Source of the DNA: Streptomyces tardus
GTDB taxonomy: Bacteria > Actinomycetota > Actinomycetes > Streptomycetales > Streptomycetaceae
Direction: 5' to 3'
Length of the DNA stretch: 64,000 nt
Assembly: GCF_018101125.2 (NCBI RefSeq)
Contig: NZ_JAELVF020000001.1
Coordinates: forward strand, 3,806,722-3,870,721
In this document: piece after piece, positions 52,475-61,953 of the stretch
How positions within the stretch are numbered: position 1 is the first letter of the stretch
Layout: each line of letters opens with the position of its first letter
Notes under the pieces: model-generated
Databases searched by the model: none
What the model saw: the letters and a program-made list of their open reading frames with translations, nothing else
What the model was told of the DNA's origin: nothing
Program-made: the position numbers and the translations under genes

Positions 52475-54325
52475 ATGTCCTCGCGGATCGCCGATTACGG
52501 AATGCTGGCCGACGGGAGCTCCGCGGCCCTGGTCGACCGCCGGGGGGCGATCGACTGGATGTGTGTGCCGCGCTTCGACAGTCCCGCGCTGTTCGCACGG
52601 TTGCTCGACCCCGAGGCCGGGCACTGGTCGATCACACCAGTCGGCCGATTCGAGGCGACGCGCCGCTACCTGCCGGGCACGCTGGTCATCGAGACGACGT
52701 TCACCACCGCGTCCGGCGTGGCGCGGCTGCGCGACGCCCTCGCGGTTCCCGAGGGGCAGCGCGGCCACGAGCTGGGCATGTCGCCGCCGCACGAGCTGCT
52801 GCGCGAGATCGAGGGGGTGAGTGGCGATGTCGCGTTCGACGTGGAGCTGGTGCCCCGTCCCGAATACGGTCTGGTACGGCCGCTGTTGCGGCTCACGGAC
52901 GGTGGGATGCGCACGTTCGGCGGGCCGAACCAGATCGCCGTGCGCTCCCCCGTTCCGCTGGAGGCCGGCGAGGCATGCGTACGGGCGAAACTGCGCGTGG
53001 CGGCTGGGCAGCGCTTCGGCTTCTCCCTGGTGTGGGCGCCCCCGGAAGTGGCGCCGCCCGAACCGACCACTCCGGAGCGGGTGGCGGAGCGGATTGACGA
53101 CACCGTCGAGGCGTGGCGGTCCTGGGAAGCCGAGCACGACATCTACCAGGGCCCGCACCGCGACCTGGTGCTGCTGTCGTCCCGGGTCCTCAAGGGGCTC
53201 ACCTATCGTCCGACCGGCGCCATCGTGGCCGCGCCGACGACCTCACTGCCGGAGGCGGTGGGAGGGACGCGCAACTGGGACTACCGCTACGCCTGGATCC
53301 GCGACGCCAGCCTGACTCTGGAAGCCCTCTACCACGGGTCATGCCCGGACGAGGCAGCCGATTTTGTCTCCTTCATGACCAGCTCTGCCGGTGGGACCTC
53401 CGGGGCGGACTCGTCCCTGCAGATCATGTACGGCGTCGGCGGCGAGCACGACCTGAGCGAACGCCAGCTGCCGCACCTGCGCGGATGGCGGGACTCCCGC
53501 CCGGTCAGAGTCGGCAACCAGGCATGGGCGCAGACCCAGCTCGACGTCTACGGCGAACTGCTGAACGCCCTGCACCTCTACCAGGAGCGGCTCGGCGACC
53601 TGCATCCGGAGATCCAGCGCTTCGCCGCCGGACTGGCGGACACGGCGGTGCGCCGCTGGCAGGAGCCCGACGCCGGCATGTGGGAGATGCGCGGGGAACC
53701 GCGCCATCACCTGTCGTCCAAGGTGCTGTGCTGGGTGGCGCTGGACCGCGCGGTGAAACTCGCGCCCCGCCTGGGCGGGCACGCGCGTCCTCAAGCCTGG
53801 GCAGCCGAGCGGGACCGCATCCACGCGGCGGTGCTCGAACGCGGCTGGAGCGAGCGACGCGGCGCCTACACCCAGGCGTTCGACTCCGACGAACTCGACG
53901 CCGCCGCCCTGCTCATGCCGCTCTACGGCTTCCTGCCCGCCACCGACGCACGCATGAACGCGACCATCGAGGCGATCGCCCGCGATCTCACCGATGACGG
54001 GCTGGTGCTGCGCTACCGGCTGACCGACGACCGCAACCTCGACGGACTCGAAGGCAGCGAGGGCACCTTCGTGCTCTGCTCGTTCTGGCTCGCCGCCGCC
54101 CTCGCCCAGGCCGGCCGGCCGGACCGCGCGCAGGCCCTTTTCGACCGCGTCGCCGGTTTCGCCAACGACCTGGGGCTGCTCGCAGAGGAGATCGACCCGC
54201 GCACCGGTGAGCTGCTCGGAAACTTCCCGCAGGCGTTCAGCCACATCGGGCTCATCAACGCGGCGGCGGCCATCGACCAGGCCAACGGCGCGCTACCTCG
54301 CCACGACGCCGACCCGGCGCACTGA
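52475..54325 (+). CDS. Glycoside hydrolase family 15 protein
   Basis: This 616-residue protein has an N-terminal beta-sandwich (DYGMLADGSSAALVDRRGAI, WMCVPRFDSPALFARLLD) and a catalytic (alpha/alpha)6 barrel with GGTRNWDYRYAWIRDASLTLEAL split around the acid region. EGTFVLCSFWLAAALAQAG carries the catalytic Glu, and AEEIDPRTGELLGNFPQAFSHIGLINAA follows. Actinobacterial members include trehalases and glucoamylase-like enzymes. ATG 52475 with GGAGGG is preferred over GTG 52472. No signal peptide, so it acts in the cytoplasm, perhaps on trehalose. Confidence 0.92.
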   Translation: MSSRIADYGMLADGSSAALVDRRGAIDWMCVPRFDSPALFARLLDPEAGHWSITPVGRFEATRRYLPGTLVIETTFTTASGVARLRDALAVPEGQRGHELGMSPPHELLREIEGVSGDVAFDVELVPRPEYGLVRPLLRLTDGGMRTFGGPNQIAVRSPVPLEAGEACVRAKLRVAAGQRFGFSLVWAPPEVAPPEPTTPERVAERIDDTVEAWRSWEAEHDIYQGPHRDLVLLSSRVLKGLTYRPTGAIVAAPTTSLPEAVGGTRNWDYRYAWIRDASLTLEALYHGSCPDEAADFVSFMTSSAGGTSGADSSLQIMYGVGGEHDLSERQLPHLRGWRDSRPVRVGNQAWAQTQLDVYGELLNALHLYQERLGDLHPEIQRFAAGLADTAVRRWQEPDAGMWEMRGEPRHHLSSKVLCWVALDRAVKLAPRLGGHARPQAWAAERDRIHAAVLERGWSERRGAYTQAFDSDELDAAALLMPLYGFLPATDARMNATIEAIARDLTDDGLVLRYRLTDDRNLDGLEGSEGTFVLCSFWLAAALAQAGRPDRAQALFDRVAGFANDLGLLAEEIDPRTGELLGNFPQAFSHIGLINAAAAIDQANGALPRHDADPAH

Positions 54326-54466
54326 ACTCTCTGCCGACCGCATGGGAACGCAGTAGCGCTCTTGCGCCGCTGCACGAGGGACAGGGAAGGGATGGAGCGG
54401 GAGTCCCCACGGGGTTCCCGGTATAGGCCGAAGCAGGACGGAAAGTACCTCAGCGAGGAGACGGAC

Positions 54467-55831
54467 ATGGCGCAGGAGACTGATGTCGTGGTGATCGGGA
54501 TGGGCGTGGGCGGTGAGCATGTCGCCGAGCGCCTGGCGGAGGAAGGGCTGGACGTCGTCGGGGTCGAGGCGGAGCTGGTCGGCGGCGAATGCCCGTACTG
54601 GGCCTGCATCCCGAGCAAGATGATGATCCGCGGTGGGAACCTGCTGGCGGAGGCCCGCCGGATCCCCGGTATGGCGGGGCAGGCGCAGGTCACTCCGGAC
54701 TTCGCACCGGTGGCTTCCCGGATTCGTGAGGAGGCCACCGACGACTGGAACGACCAGGTGGCCGTGGACCGGTTCACCGGCAAGGGCGGGCAGTTCGTCC
54801 GGGGCCGCGCCAGGCTGGCGGGGCCAAAACGGGTCGAAATCGACGGGCGTGAGTTCACCGCCCGGCGCGGGGTGGTGATCGCCACCGGCAGCCGTCCGCA
54901 GATCCCCCCGGTGCCGGGTCTGGACGCGGTGCCGTACTGGACGAACCGCGAAGCAATTGCCGTCAAGGACGGCCCGCGCTCGCTCATGGTGCTGGGCGGC
55001 GGGGCCGTGGGCGTCGAGCTGGCACAGGCTTTCGCCCGCTTCGGTACGGCGGTCACCGTCATCGAGGCGGCCGAGCGACTGCTGCCCGCGGAGGAGCCGG
55101 AGACCAGCGCCCTGCTCGCCGACGTGCTGGGCGCCGAGGGCATCACCGTACGCACCGGAGCACAAGCCAACCGTGCACGGCACGACGGTGACACCTTCAC
55201 CCTCACCCTCGAAGGCGGCGAGGAACTTACCGCGGAGCGGCTGCTCGTCGCCACCGGGCGGCGCGCCGGCCTGGCCGGACTCGGGCTCGGGACGGTTGGC
55301 CTCGACCCGGACGCCCGCGCCCTGCACGTGGACGAGCAGCTGCGAGCGGCTCCCGGACTGTGGGGAGTCGGAGACGTCACCGGCCGCGGAGCCTTCACCC
55401 ATGTCGCGATGTACCAGGCCGAGATCGCGGTCCGCGCCATCCTCGGCCAACCCGGCCCCGGCGCGGACTACCGCGCCCTGCCCCGGGTCACCTTCACCGA
55501 CCCCGAGGTCGGCTCAGTGGGGCTGACCGAGGCCCAGGCACGTGAGAAGGGCCTGCGGGTACGCACCGGCACCGCTCAGGTGCCGTCATCGGCCCGCGGC
55601 TGGATCCACAAGGCGGGCAACGAAGGCTTGATCAAACTCGTCGAGGACGTGGACCGCGGCGTGCTGGTCGGCGCCACCTCCGCGGGCCCCATGGGCGGGG
55701 AGGTCCTCTACGGCCTCGTGGTAGCGGTCCAAGGGGAGGTCCCCGTCGACCGGCTGCGGCACATGATGTACGCCTACCCCACCTTCCACCGCGCCGTGGA
55801 AGACGCGCTCACGGCACTGCGCTCCAGCTGA
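54467..55831 (+). CDS. FAD pyridine nucleotide-disulfide oxidoreductase
   Basis: This 454-residue enzyme has TDVVVIGMGVGGEHVAERLA (FAD site), the redox motif C42/C47 in GGECPYWACIPSK and SLMVLGGGAVGVELAQAFARFG for NAD(P)H. It also has GLWGVGDVTGRGAFTHVA and a dimerisation domain with MMYAYPTFHRAVEDAL. It lacks the MerA C-terminal cysteines. It is a third flavin disulfide oxidoreductase in the island. Substrate unknown. Confidence 0.87.
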   Translation: MAQETDVVVIGMGVGGEHVAERLAEEGLDVVGVEAELVGGECPYWACIPSKMMIRGGNLLAEARRIPGMAGQAQVTPDFAPVASRIREEATDDWNDQVAVDRFTGKGGQFVRGRARLAGPKRVEIDGREFTARRGVVIATGSRPQIPPVPGLDAVPYWTNREAIAVKDGPRSLMVLGGGAVGVELAQAFARFGTAVTVIEAAERLLPAEEPETSALLADVLGAEGITVRTGAQANRARHDGDTFTLTLEGGEELTAERLLVATGRRAGLAGLGLGTVGLDPDARALHVDEQLRAAPGLWGVGDVTGRGAFTHVAMYQAEIAVRAILGQPGPGADYRALPRVTFTDPEVGSVGLTEAQAREKGLRVRTGTAQVPSSARGWIHKAGNEGLIKLVEDVDRGVLVGATSAGPMGGEVLYGLVVAVQGEVPVDRLRHMMYAYPTFHRAVEDALTALRSS

Positions 55832-56125
55832 CGCACGCGGACGGAATGCCTCACGCATACGCGCTCCGTAGCCGGTTTCGAACCCTGGAACCGCCGGCCC
55901 GATAACGGCGGGCAGGCATGACGGGGCTCCTCCGCACAATCGGTGTGCGGGAAGCTGCTGGCCGAGTGCGCGGAGTGCGGTTTCCCTTGGAGGTGGCTCA
56001 CCGTACGCAGCGAGCCGCCGCACGCAGGCCAGGGCTTGCTCACCTCCGTGCTCGTCCTTGCGCGCTCCCTCGGCAATCCCCATTGAGCCTTGCAGCCGGG
56101 TCGGGCCCGAGCACGCTTTCGCCGG

Positions 56126-56470
56126 CTACTTCGTGCGCCGCCAGGGCCAGCGCGGACGCCACCGTCGGGCGGCATCGGCCGGCGCGGTTTCCGGCAGGAG
56201 GTGGGGTGCGTGCCGCTGTACCGCCTCCAGGACCTGCCGTGCGCTCGGATTGGTCAGGGGATGCCCGGCGACGGCGACCGTCGGCACGGTCTCGTTGCCG
56301 TTGTTGACCGACCGGACATAAACCGCGCCGGACTGGTCCTTCCAGATGTCGACCGGTTCGTAGGACAGGCCGGTGCGTCGCAGTTGCCTGCGCAGCATCG
56401 CGCAGTACGGGCAGCCGGGCCGCCAGTACATCTGGACCTTCGCTGGGTCGGGGCGTACGGGTGCGGGCAC
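56126..56470 (-). CDS. Mycoredoxin-like glutaredoxin
   Basis: This 114-residue glutaredoxin-fold protein has active site WRPGCPYCAMLRR, the cis-Pro region NGNETVPTVAVAG and a basic C-terminal tail (RRWRPRWPWRRTK). GTG 56470 has AGGAGG five bases upstream; the in-frame ATG 56494 has none. Mycoredoxins use mycothiol to reduce mixed disulfides. In actinobacteria, Mrx-1 also reduces arseno-mycothiol adducts, which fits an arsenic island. Confidence 0.88.
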   Translation of the reverse strand: MPAPVRPDPAKVQMYWRPGCPYCAMLRRQLRRTGLSYEPVDIWKDQSGAVYVRSVNNGNETVPTVAVAGHPLTNPSARQVLEAVQRHAPHLLPETAPADAARRWRPRWPWRRTK

Positions 56471-56527
56471 GGTGGCCTCCTGGTGGTCGGGCAAGGGGAA
56501 CCCGGTGAGGACCTCTGCCCATTCCCG

Positions 56528-57103
56528 CTACAGGCGCGGCAGACTGGCCTGCGGGATCCCGACCAGGACGGTCAGGACGTACACGAGGGGTTCCTGATCA
56601 GGCAGTCCGATGCCCCCAGGGCGCTCGGGCCGGGGATTGGCCCGCAGGCAGATCGCCGCGGCGCCGATCCCCTCGACGCGATAGTCGAAGACCTTCAGCG
56701 TGCTGAACCCGTCGATGCGGCCCTCGTTGGGCAGGACTGACGTACCGAGAGCGGTGGCGCGTGCGCGGACCGGGAGCAGACCGGCCGCACCGGTGGGCCG
56801 GCAGGCTCGGCCGGTCACGGGCTCCCAGTGCGCAGGGCCCGCGGGAAGCTGGATCTGCAGGTGCGCGCCGGGCGGCACGGACTGCGGCAGCCAGGTGCCG
56901 TTCCACCACCACAGGCCGTCCCGGTGTTGCTGGGTGAACAGGTACGGGTGGTCTCGTGTTCCGGGATCCGCCGGCAGGGCGGCCCTGCCGGAAGGCGTGG
57001 GAGCGGGGGCGGGGGCGGCGGCTCCTGGGCTGCCGCCGGCCAGCAGCGTGGCGGCCGCGGCCGCAGCCACGCCGAGCCGGAGCCGACTCGCGAGGGCGCT
57101 CAT
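56528..57103 (-). CDS. Secreted protein encoded with the multicopper oxidase
   Basis: This 191-residue protein has a signal peptide (MSALASRLRLGVAAAAAATLLAGG..AAAP). The exported domain carries HPYLFTQQHRDGLWWWNGTW, WEPVTGRACRPTG and FDYRVEGIGAAAICLRANP, with two cysteines probably in a disulfide. ATG 57103 overlaps the multicopper oxidase stop (ATGA). I do not recognise the family. It may be a partner of the oxidase, now orphaned by the IS insertion. Confidence 0.7.
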   Translation of the reverse strand: MSALASRLRLGVAAAAAATLLAGGSPGAAAPAPAPTPSGRAALPADPGTRDHPYLFTQQHRDGLWWWNGTWLPQSVPPGAHLQIQLPAGPAHWEPVTGRACRPTGAAGLLPVRARATALGTSVLPNEGRIDGFSTLKVFDYRVEGIGAAAICLRANPRPERPGGIGLPDQEPLVYVLTVLVGIPQASLPRL

Positions 57104-58198
57104 CGGGCGCCGCCTTTGGGCGAGATGAGGAGGTTGCCCATCATGCCGTTGTCCTCGTGGGGAAGGATGTGGCAGTGGAAGACGGTTTTGCCGGTGATGT
57201 CGGGCCGGAAGTAGGTCCGCAGGGTGAACTCCCCGTTCGGTGGCAGGCGGAAGGTGTCCCACCAGATGCCGGGATCCGTCTGCCAGGAGGTGTCGCGCGG
57301 CGGAATGCCCTTGACGTCGATCACCTGGAAGGGGTTGACGTGGATGTGTAGGGGGTGCTGGAAGACGTCCTCGTTGACGATCCGCCACTCCTCCACCGTC
57401 CCGGCCTGGACTTCCTGGTCGATCCGGTCGACGTCGTAGAGCTTGCCGTCGATCAGGAAACGCACGCCGAGGCCGTGCTTGCCTGAGATGTCGCCGGAGA
57501 AGACGAGGGTGCGGCGGCGGGCGACCGGCAGTCTGGGCAGGCGGGGCGGTTCGACGAGCTGCCGGGGGATGCGGCCGGTGGTTTCGCGTCCGGTGACGAC
57601 GAGGGTGCCCAGTTCGATGTCGGGTCGGACGCCGCCGGGGTGGCCCTGGTCGCATCCGGCGGCGTAGATGCGGTAGCGGCCCGGGGCGCCGCCCTGGATG
57701 ACGAACTCGGCGCGGTTGGCCGAAGCCATCATGATCGCGCGGACTGTCCGCGTGCGGGCGAAGGGAATGCCGTCCTGGCCGATCTGATGCAGGCTGTGTC
57801 GCTCGACGTGCAGCCACATGGAGCGGTGCGGGGCGGCGTTGAGCACCCGCCAGCGCTGCGTCTCGCCGGGGCGGAGGGTTACTTCGGGGCGCAGTTGTCC
57901 GTTGAGGGTGGCCACCATCCGCGTGGGGACGGCAGGGACGGTCGTGAAGGGATCGTCGCCGCCTGTGGGCAGGACGACCGCGGTGGGGTTCTCGCCGTTG
58001 CCGTCGAGGCGGAGCATGCTGAGAACGATGGTTCGCTCCCGCATCCCGGCGATCTCCGGCACCTGGTCGATGTCGCCCTCGACGACGATCGGCCCGGCCA
58101 GCCCGGACCACGCCTGGTGGGTGGTGGAGCCGTGGTGGTGCGGGTGGTACCAGTGCAAGCCCGCCGGATGGTCGGAGGGGATGTCGTACGCGTACTAG
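57100..58198 (-). pseudogene. Multicopper oxidase, C-terminal part (interrupted by IS)
   Basis: This is the downstream two thirds of a multicopper oxidase. It has YHPHHHGSTTHQAWSGLAG (type 3 copper HPHHH), HPLHIHVNPFQVI and HCHILPHEDNGMMGNLLI (HCHxxxHxxxxM, type 1 copper). It joins in frame to 59201-59803 if the IS element is removed, apart from a TAG codon formed by the CTAG target. A start at GTG/ATG within it (M at 58158) would give a headless protein. Function before interruption: oxidation of Cu(I) or phenolics outside the membrane. Confidence 0.88.
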
Positions 58199-59200
58199 GC
58201 ACTGTTTCTCGGATCATGTTCGGAGCCAGATGACGAGTGCTGCGAGTGTGACGGTGCCGAGGTAGATGTAGGCGCGTTTCTCGTAGCGGGTGGCGACGGC
58301 GCGGAAGCTTTTCAGGCGGTTGATTGCGCGTTCGACGGTGTCGCGCTTCTTGTATCGCTCGCTGTCGAAGCCGGTGGGCCGGCCGCCTCGGGAACCGCGA
58401 TTCTTGCGGTGTCTCTGCTGGTCAAGGCGTTCGGGGATGGTGTGCCGGATGCCGCGTCGTCGCAGGTAACGACGGTTCTTCCGAGAGGTGTAGGCCTTGT
58501 CCGCCAAGACATGGTCGGGCCGGGTCCGGGGGCGGCCGACTCCGATGCGGGGCACGGAGACCTGCTCCAGCACTCGCTCGAACTGGGGGCCGTCACCGTA
58601 GTGTCCGGGTGCCAGGACGAGGGCGAGGGGCCGACATCGCCCGTCGGCGGCAAGGTGGATTTTGGTGGTGAATCCGCCGCGGGAACGTCCCAGACACTCG
58701 CCGATCTGACCACTTCCTCCAGCCGGACCCTCAGTTTCCTCAACACCGGATCGACCTGATTCGTCCCCCCAGCGATCCCCTTTTGAGGAACCGCGACCGC
58801 CGGCGCCTTCCGCGCGCCGGCGGCGTGCTGGTGGGCCCGCACAGCTGTCGAGTCCACCGAGACGTCCCAGTCGATCTGGCCCGCGGCGTCCTCGGCCGCC
58901 TGGATTCGCGACAGCAGCATCGTCCACGTTCCATCCGCCGACCAGCGACGATGGCGTTTGTAGACGGTCTCCCACGGCCCGAACCGCTCCGGCAGATCCC
59001 TCCACTGCACGCCCGTCCGGACCCGGTAGAGAACCCCGTTGATCACCCGACGGTGGTCACTCCACCGGCCCCCGCGGGCCCCACCAGGAGGCAAGAACAA
59101 CTCCAGCCGGTCCCACTCCGCATTCGTCAGATCACCACGGCCCATACAAACAGCCTGACCCCAACACCCCACGCACGTCAGGAGATCCGAGAAACAGTGC
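58199..59200 (-). mobile_element. IS5-family (IS427-like) insertion sequence
   Basis: This 1002-bp element has perfect 17-bp terminal inverted repeats (GCACTGTTTCTCGGATC at 58199-58215 and its complement at 59184-59200). It is flanked by CTAG on both sides (58195-58198 and 59201-59204), a 4-bp target duplication typical of the family. It splits the multicopper oxidase gene. The perfect ends and duplication suggest recent insertion. Confidence 0.92.
58214..59145 (-). CDS. IS5-family transposase, two overlapping frames
   Basis: The first frame from ATG 59145 encodes LTNAEWDRLELFLPPGG, GVLYRVRTGVQWRDLPERFG and DVSVDSTAVRAHQHA (first catalytic Asp). The second frame, -1 relative to it, encodes GRSRGGFTTKIHLAADG, HVLADKAYTSRKN (second Asp) and RDTVERAINRLKSF (Glu). 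The frames meet over AAAAGGGG (58777-58784 read on the minus strand), a suitable slippery site for programmed -1 frameshifting. The stop lies in the left inverted repeat. The transposase is probably active. Confidence 0.88.
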
Positions 59201-59803
59201 CTAGTGGTCTTCGAGGGGATCGAGGCGTACGAAGACGTTGTCGGCCGACCCGGACGGGGAGACCTGAAGGCCGTGGGTGTGCAGGTTGGTGGCGAGGGCC
59301 TGCTGGACGATCGTATGGCCGCCGACCACCTGGTGACCGGCCTCCGGGGCGCAGTGCAGTGGCCCACCTGCCGCACTGTGGGCATGTTCCGCGCCGTCGG
59401 CGGCCTTGTCGGCACACAGCGGGGGCAGCGCGTTGAGCGGTACACCGCTGGGCAGCATGCGGTTGCGCAGCAGGATCTGCAGCCGGTCACCGGGGCGGAT
59501 GCGCAGGAGCGCTCCCGGTAGCTGCCCGTTGTAGGTGTCCAGGTGCAGGCGACGTCCGCCGACCACGGGACGCGTGGTCGCCACGGTCAGCGTGTGTTCC
59601 AACCGTCCTCCGCGGCTGCGGATCTCCGGCAGGTCCCGCAACGGCGCACCCTCGTCGGCCGGTGCCCGCAGGGGCTTTCCGTCGGCCACCAGGGGCTCGC
59701 CGTCGGCGTAGGCCCAGCCGAGCCCGGCCAGGACACCGCCCGCGCCGAGACCGCCCACCCCTCGTAGGACGCGCCGCCGCGTCGGATTGCTGCGATGGTC
59801 CAC
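59201..59803 (-). pseudogene. Multicopper oxidase, N-terminal part (interrupted by IS)
   Basis: GTG 59803 with GGGAG seven bases upstream begins a twin-arginine-like signal (NPTRRRVLRGVGGLGAGGVL). An N-terminal cupredoxin domain follows with LATNLHTHGLQVSPSG (type 2/3 copper HxH). The frame ends at TAG (59201-59203) formed at the insertion target. Removing the IS restores the frame but leaves TAG between LDPLEDH and YAYDIPSDHPAG. Confidence 0.85.
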
Positions 59804-60076
59804 CGCGTGTGCTCCCGATGTTGCGTGGTGAAGCCGGACATTCCGCAACGGAAAGACCTGTCCTGGGAGGCAGCCTTCCGCGACACGCCATGTTCACCCG
59901 GGCGAGGGAGGCCAGAGGTGGATTGTGTCCGCCAGGTGACAGTCCGGACGGCGATCACGGTCCTGTCGGGTTTCCCGTCGTGCCGCCCGCTCCCGCAGCG
60001 ACGAGGGCGGCAGGTGAACGACAGCCGGCCCCGCCAGGGGGCCGTGCCTTCCGACCGAACCGAGGTACTTGCTTCC

Positions 60077-61063
60077 ATGACGCTCACTCCGCGCACGCTC
60101 CGCATCCGCCGCCCCCGCCACACCGGGATCGCGGTGGGGGTGGTGGCCTTGGCGCTGACAGCGACCGCGTGCGGCTCGAACGACTCTTCCGACACGGCCG
60201 GTTCCGAACAGACGGCGAGCCCGACGGCGGTATCCGAGGAGCCTGCCGCGTCGGCCGAGGCCGCGCAGACCGCGTTCACCTCCTACGCCTCGCAGAAGCC
60301 GTTCGGCGACACCGTCAGCGCGCTGAGGAAGGCCGTTGCCGACAACGGGATGATGATCCTCGGCGACCTCAACCAGGCCGGCGCCCTGAAGTCCACCGGC
60401 CTGAACCTGAAGGGCGCCCAGTCGTTCTTCGTGGGGAATCCGGCCAAGGGCAAGACGTTCTTCGAGGCCAACCCGGCCATCGGCGCGGAGATCCCGCTGC
60501 GCATGTACGTATGGGCCGGCGACGACGGCAACAGCCATGTCGGCTACTTCGACCCGGCCGCCATGTTCACCGCCGTGGACCCCGGTCTCGCCGAGGGCGG
60601 GAAGCAGATGGCCATGGCCGCCGACAAGATCGCCCAGGGTGCGACGGGCGGCTCCGCTCAGCCCGGCAGCAAGGTCGCCGCCTCCTTCGTCTCCGTCGCC
60701 TCCGCCAAGTCCTTCCCCGACACCGAGAAGGCACTGAAGAAGAGCGTCGCCGACAACGGGATGATGATCCTCGGCGACCTCAACCAGGCCGGCGCCCTGA
60801 AGTCCACCGGCCTGCAACTCAAGGGCGCGCATGCCTACTTCGTCGGCAATCCCACCAAGGGCAAGATGTTCTTCGAGGCCAACCCGGCCATCGGTACGGT
60901 CATCCCGCTGCGCATGTACGTATGGGCCGACGCCGATGGCAAGGCCCACATCGGCTACTACGACCCGGCCCCGCTCTTCCAGGCCGTGGACGCCGAGCTA
61001 GCCGACGGCGGCGAGCAGATGAAGATGGCCGCAGGCAAGATCGCCGAGGGTGCGGCGAAGTGA
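60077..61063 (+). CDS. Tandem DUF302 lipoprotein
   Basis: This 328-residue lipoprotein (lipobox LTATAC near residue 35) carries two DUF302 domains (about residues 75-195 and 205-328). Each has FGDTVSAL or FPDTEKAL, DNGMMILGDLNQAGALKSTG, FFEANPAIG and IPLRMYVWA. The two copies share an exact 66-bp DNA stretch (60338-60403 and 60749-60814), so duplication or conversion is recent. DUF302 proteins are often found with copper and sulfur redox genes. It is coupled to the next membrane gene (GTGA). Confidence 0.88.
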   Translation: MTLTPRTLRIRRPRHTGIAVGVVALALTATACGSNDSSDTAGSEQTASPTAVSEEPAASAEAAQTAFTSYASQKPFGDTVSALRKAVADNGMMILGDLNQAGALKSTGLNLKGAQSFFVGNPAKGKTFFEANPAIGAEIPLRMYVWAGDDGNSHVGYFDPAAMFTAVDPGLAEGGKQMAMAADKIAQGATGGSAQPGSKVAASFVSVASAKSFPDTEKALKKSVADNGMMILGDLNQAGALKSTGLQLKGAHAYFVGNPTKGKMFFEANPAIGTVIPLRMYVWADADGKAHIGYYDPAPLFQAVDAELADGGEQMKMAAGKIAEGAAK

Positions 61064-61800
61064 GGCATCCGGCCCGAGCGGTCGCCGACCTGCTGGCCTC
61101 GGGCCTGGCCCTGGCCGGGGCCACGGTCGCCGGTTCGCTGCTGTTCGCCATCGCCGAAGGCGGCTACGCCACCCTGCCCGATCTCGTACGCGAGGTCGGC
61201 CTTCCCGGAGCCGTCGCGGTCGCCGTCGCCCCGCTGATCGCCCTGCGCCTCTCCGGGCCCCGGCTCGGACGCGCCGTCCTGCTCGGCGCTGCCGCCGGCG
61301 TCGCGGGCACAGCGGTGCTGGAGCTGGTACGGGAGGTGGGATTCCGAATCTTCGAGTCGATGCCCGGCGACCTTCCCATGCTCATGGGCGTGCTGCTGCG
61401 CGACCAGATCATGCAGGGCCCTGACACCGCCTCGAACATCGCCGGATGGACGTACCACGTCTGGAACGGCGGCATGTTCGGCGTCACCTACGCCGTCCTG
61501 CTCGGTGGCTTCCCCTTCCGCCGGTCCGGCGACGCGGTCGCCGGGACGCTGATGGGCACCGGCTACGGGCTGGTGCTGGGCACCGGCTTCCTGCTCAGCC
61601 CGGTACCCAAGGCGGTCGGAGCGGGCGTGTTCGGCACCGACTTCGGGGCGAAGTTCGCGATCACCGTCTACCTGGCGCACGCCGGATTCGGCGCCCTGCT
61701 GGGCTGGCTGGTACACCGCTACGGCAACCGCATCGCCCCACTGTGGAGTGTGGCCTGCGAACTGCTGCCGCCCCGCGGGCTCCGTAAAGAAGACAACTGA
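61060..61800 (+). CDS. Polytopic membrane protein
   Basis: This 246-residue protein has about six hydrophobic segments (around residues 12-32, 45-60, 70-90, 140-155, 165-185 and 205-225). The loop between the third and fourth contains MPGDLPMLMGVLLRDQIMQG and NIAGWTYHVWNGGMFG. GTG 61060 overlaps the DUF302 stop. The family is not firmly recognised. Met- and His-bearing loops and the copper-oxidase neighbour make a metal-related role possible. Confidence 0.7.
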   Translation: MRHPARAVADLLASGLALAGATVAGSLLFAIAEGGYATLPDLVREVGLPGAVAVAVAPLIALRLSGPRLGRAVLLGAAAGVAGTAVLELVREVGFRIFESMPGDLPMLMGVLLRDQIMQGPDTASNIAGWTYHVWNGGMFGVTYAVLLGGFPFRRSGDAVAGTLMGTGYGLVLGTGFLLSPVPKAVGAGVFGTDFGAKFAITVYLAHAGFGALLGWLVHRYGNRIAPLWSVACELLPPRGLRKEDN

Positions 61801-61932
61801 AAATTGCGGCGCGGGGATGAAACGCCCGGCCCGGACTGTCCACCGGTTCCCCAGGGCTGGAAGCCCTTCGTTGCGGATCGTTGACGCGTAGGCTTGGCGC
61901 CCCGGATCTTCTTGTACTTTGTCGCACCTCCC

Positions 61933-61953
61933 GTGCTGGGACGGTGCTGGGAT
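61933..61953 (+). promoter_or_regulatory. Right arm-type repeat pair of the putative island
   Basis: GTGCTGGGAC (61933-61942) and GTGCTGGGAT (61944-61953) repeat the left-end motif with the same 11-bp spacing, lying 41-61 bases inside the right att core. Confidence 0.65.

Noticed and set aside
55866..55900. GGTTTCGAACCC in the gap after 55831 resembling a tRNA end or att site
   Set aside because: The loop has the wrong length and no cloverleaf or second copy was seen. The gap 55832-56125 shows nothing else.
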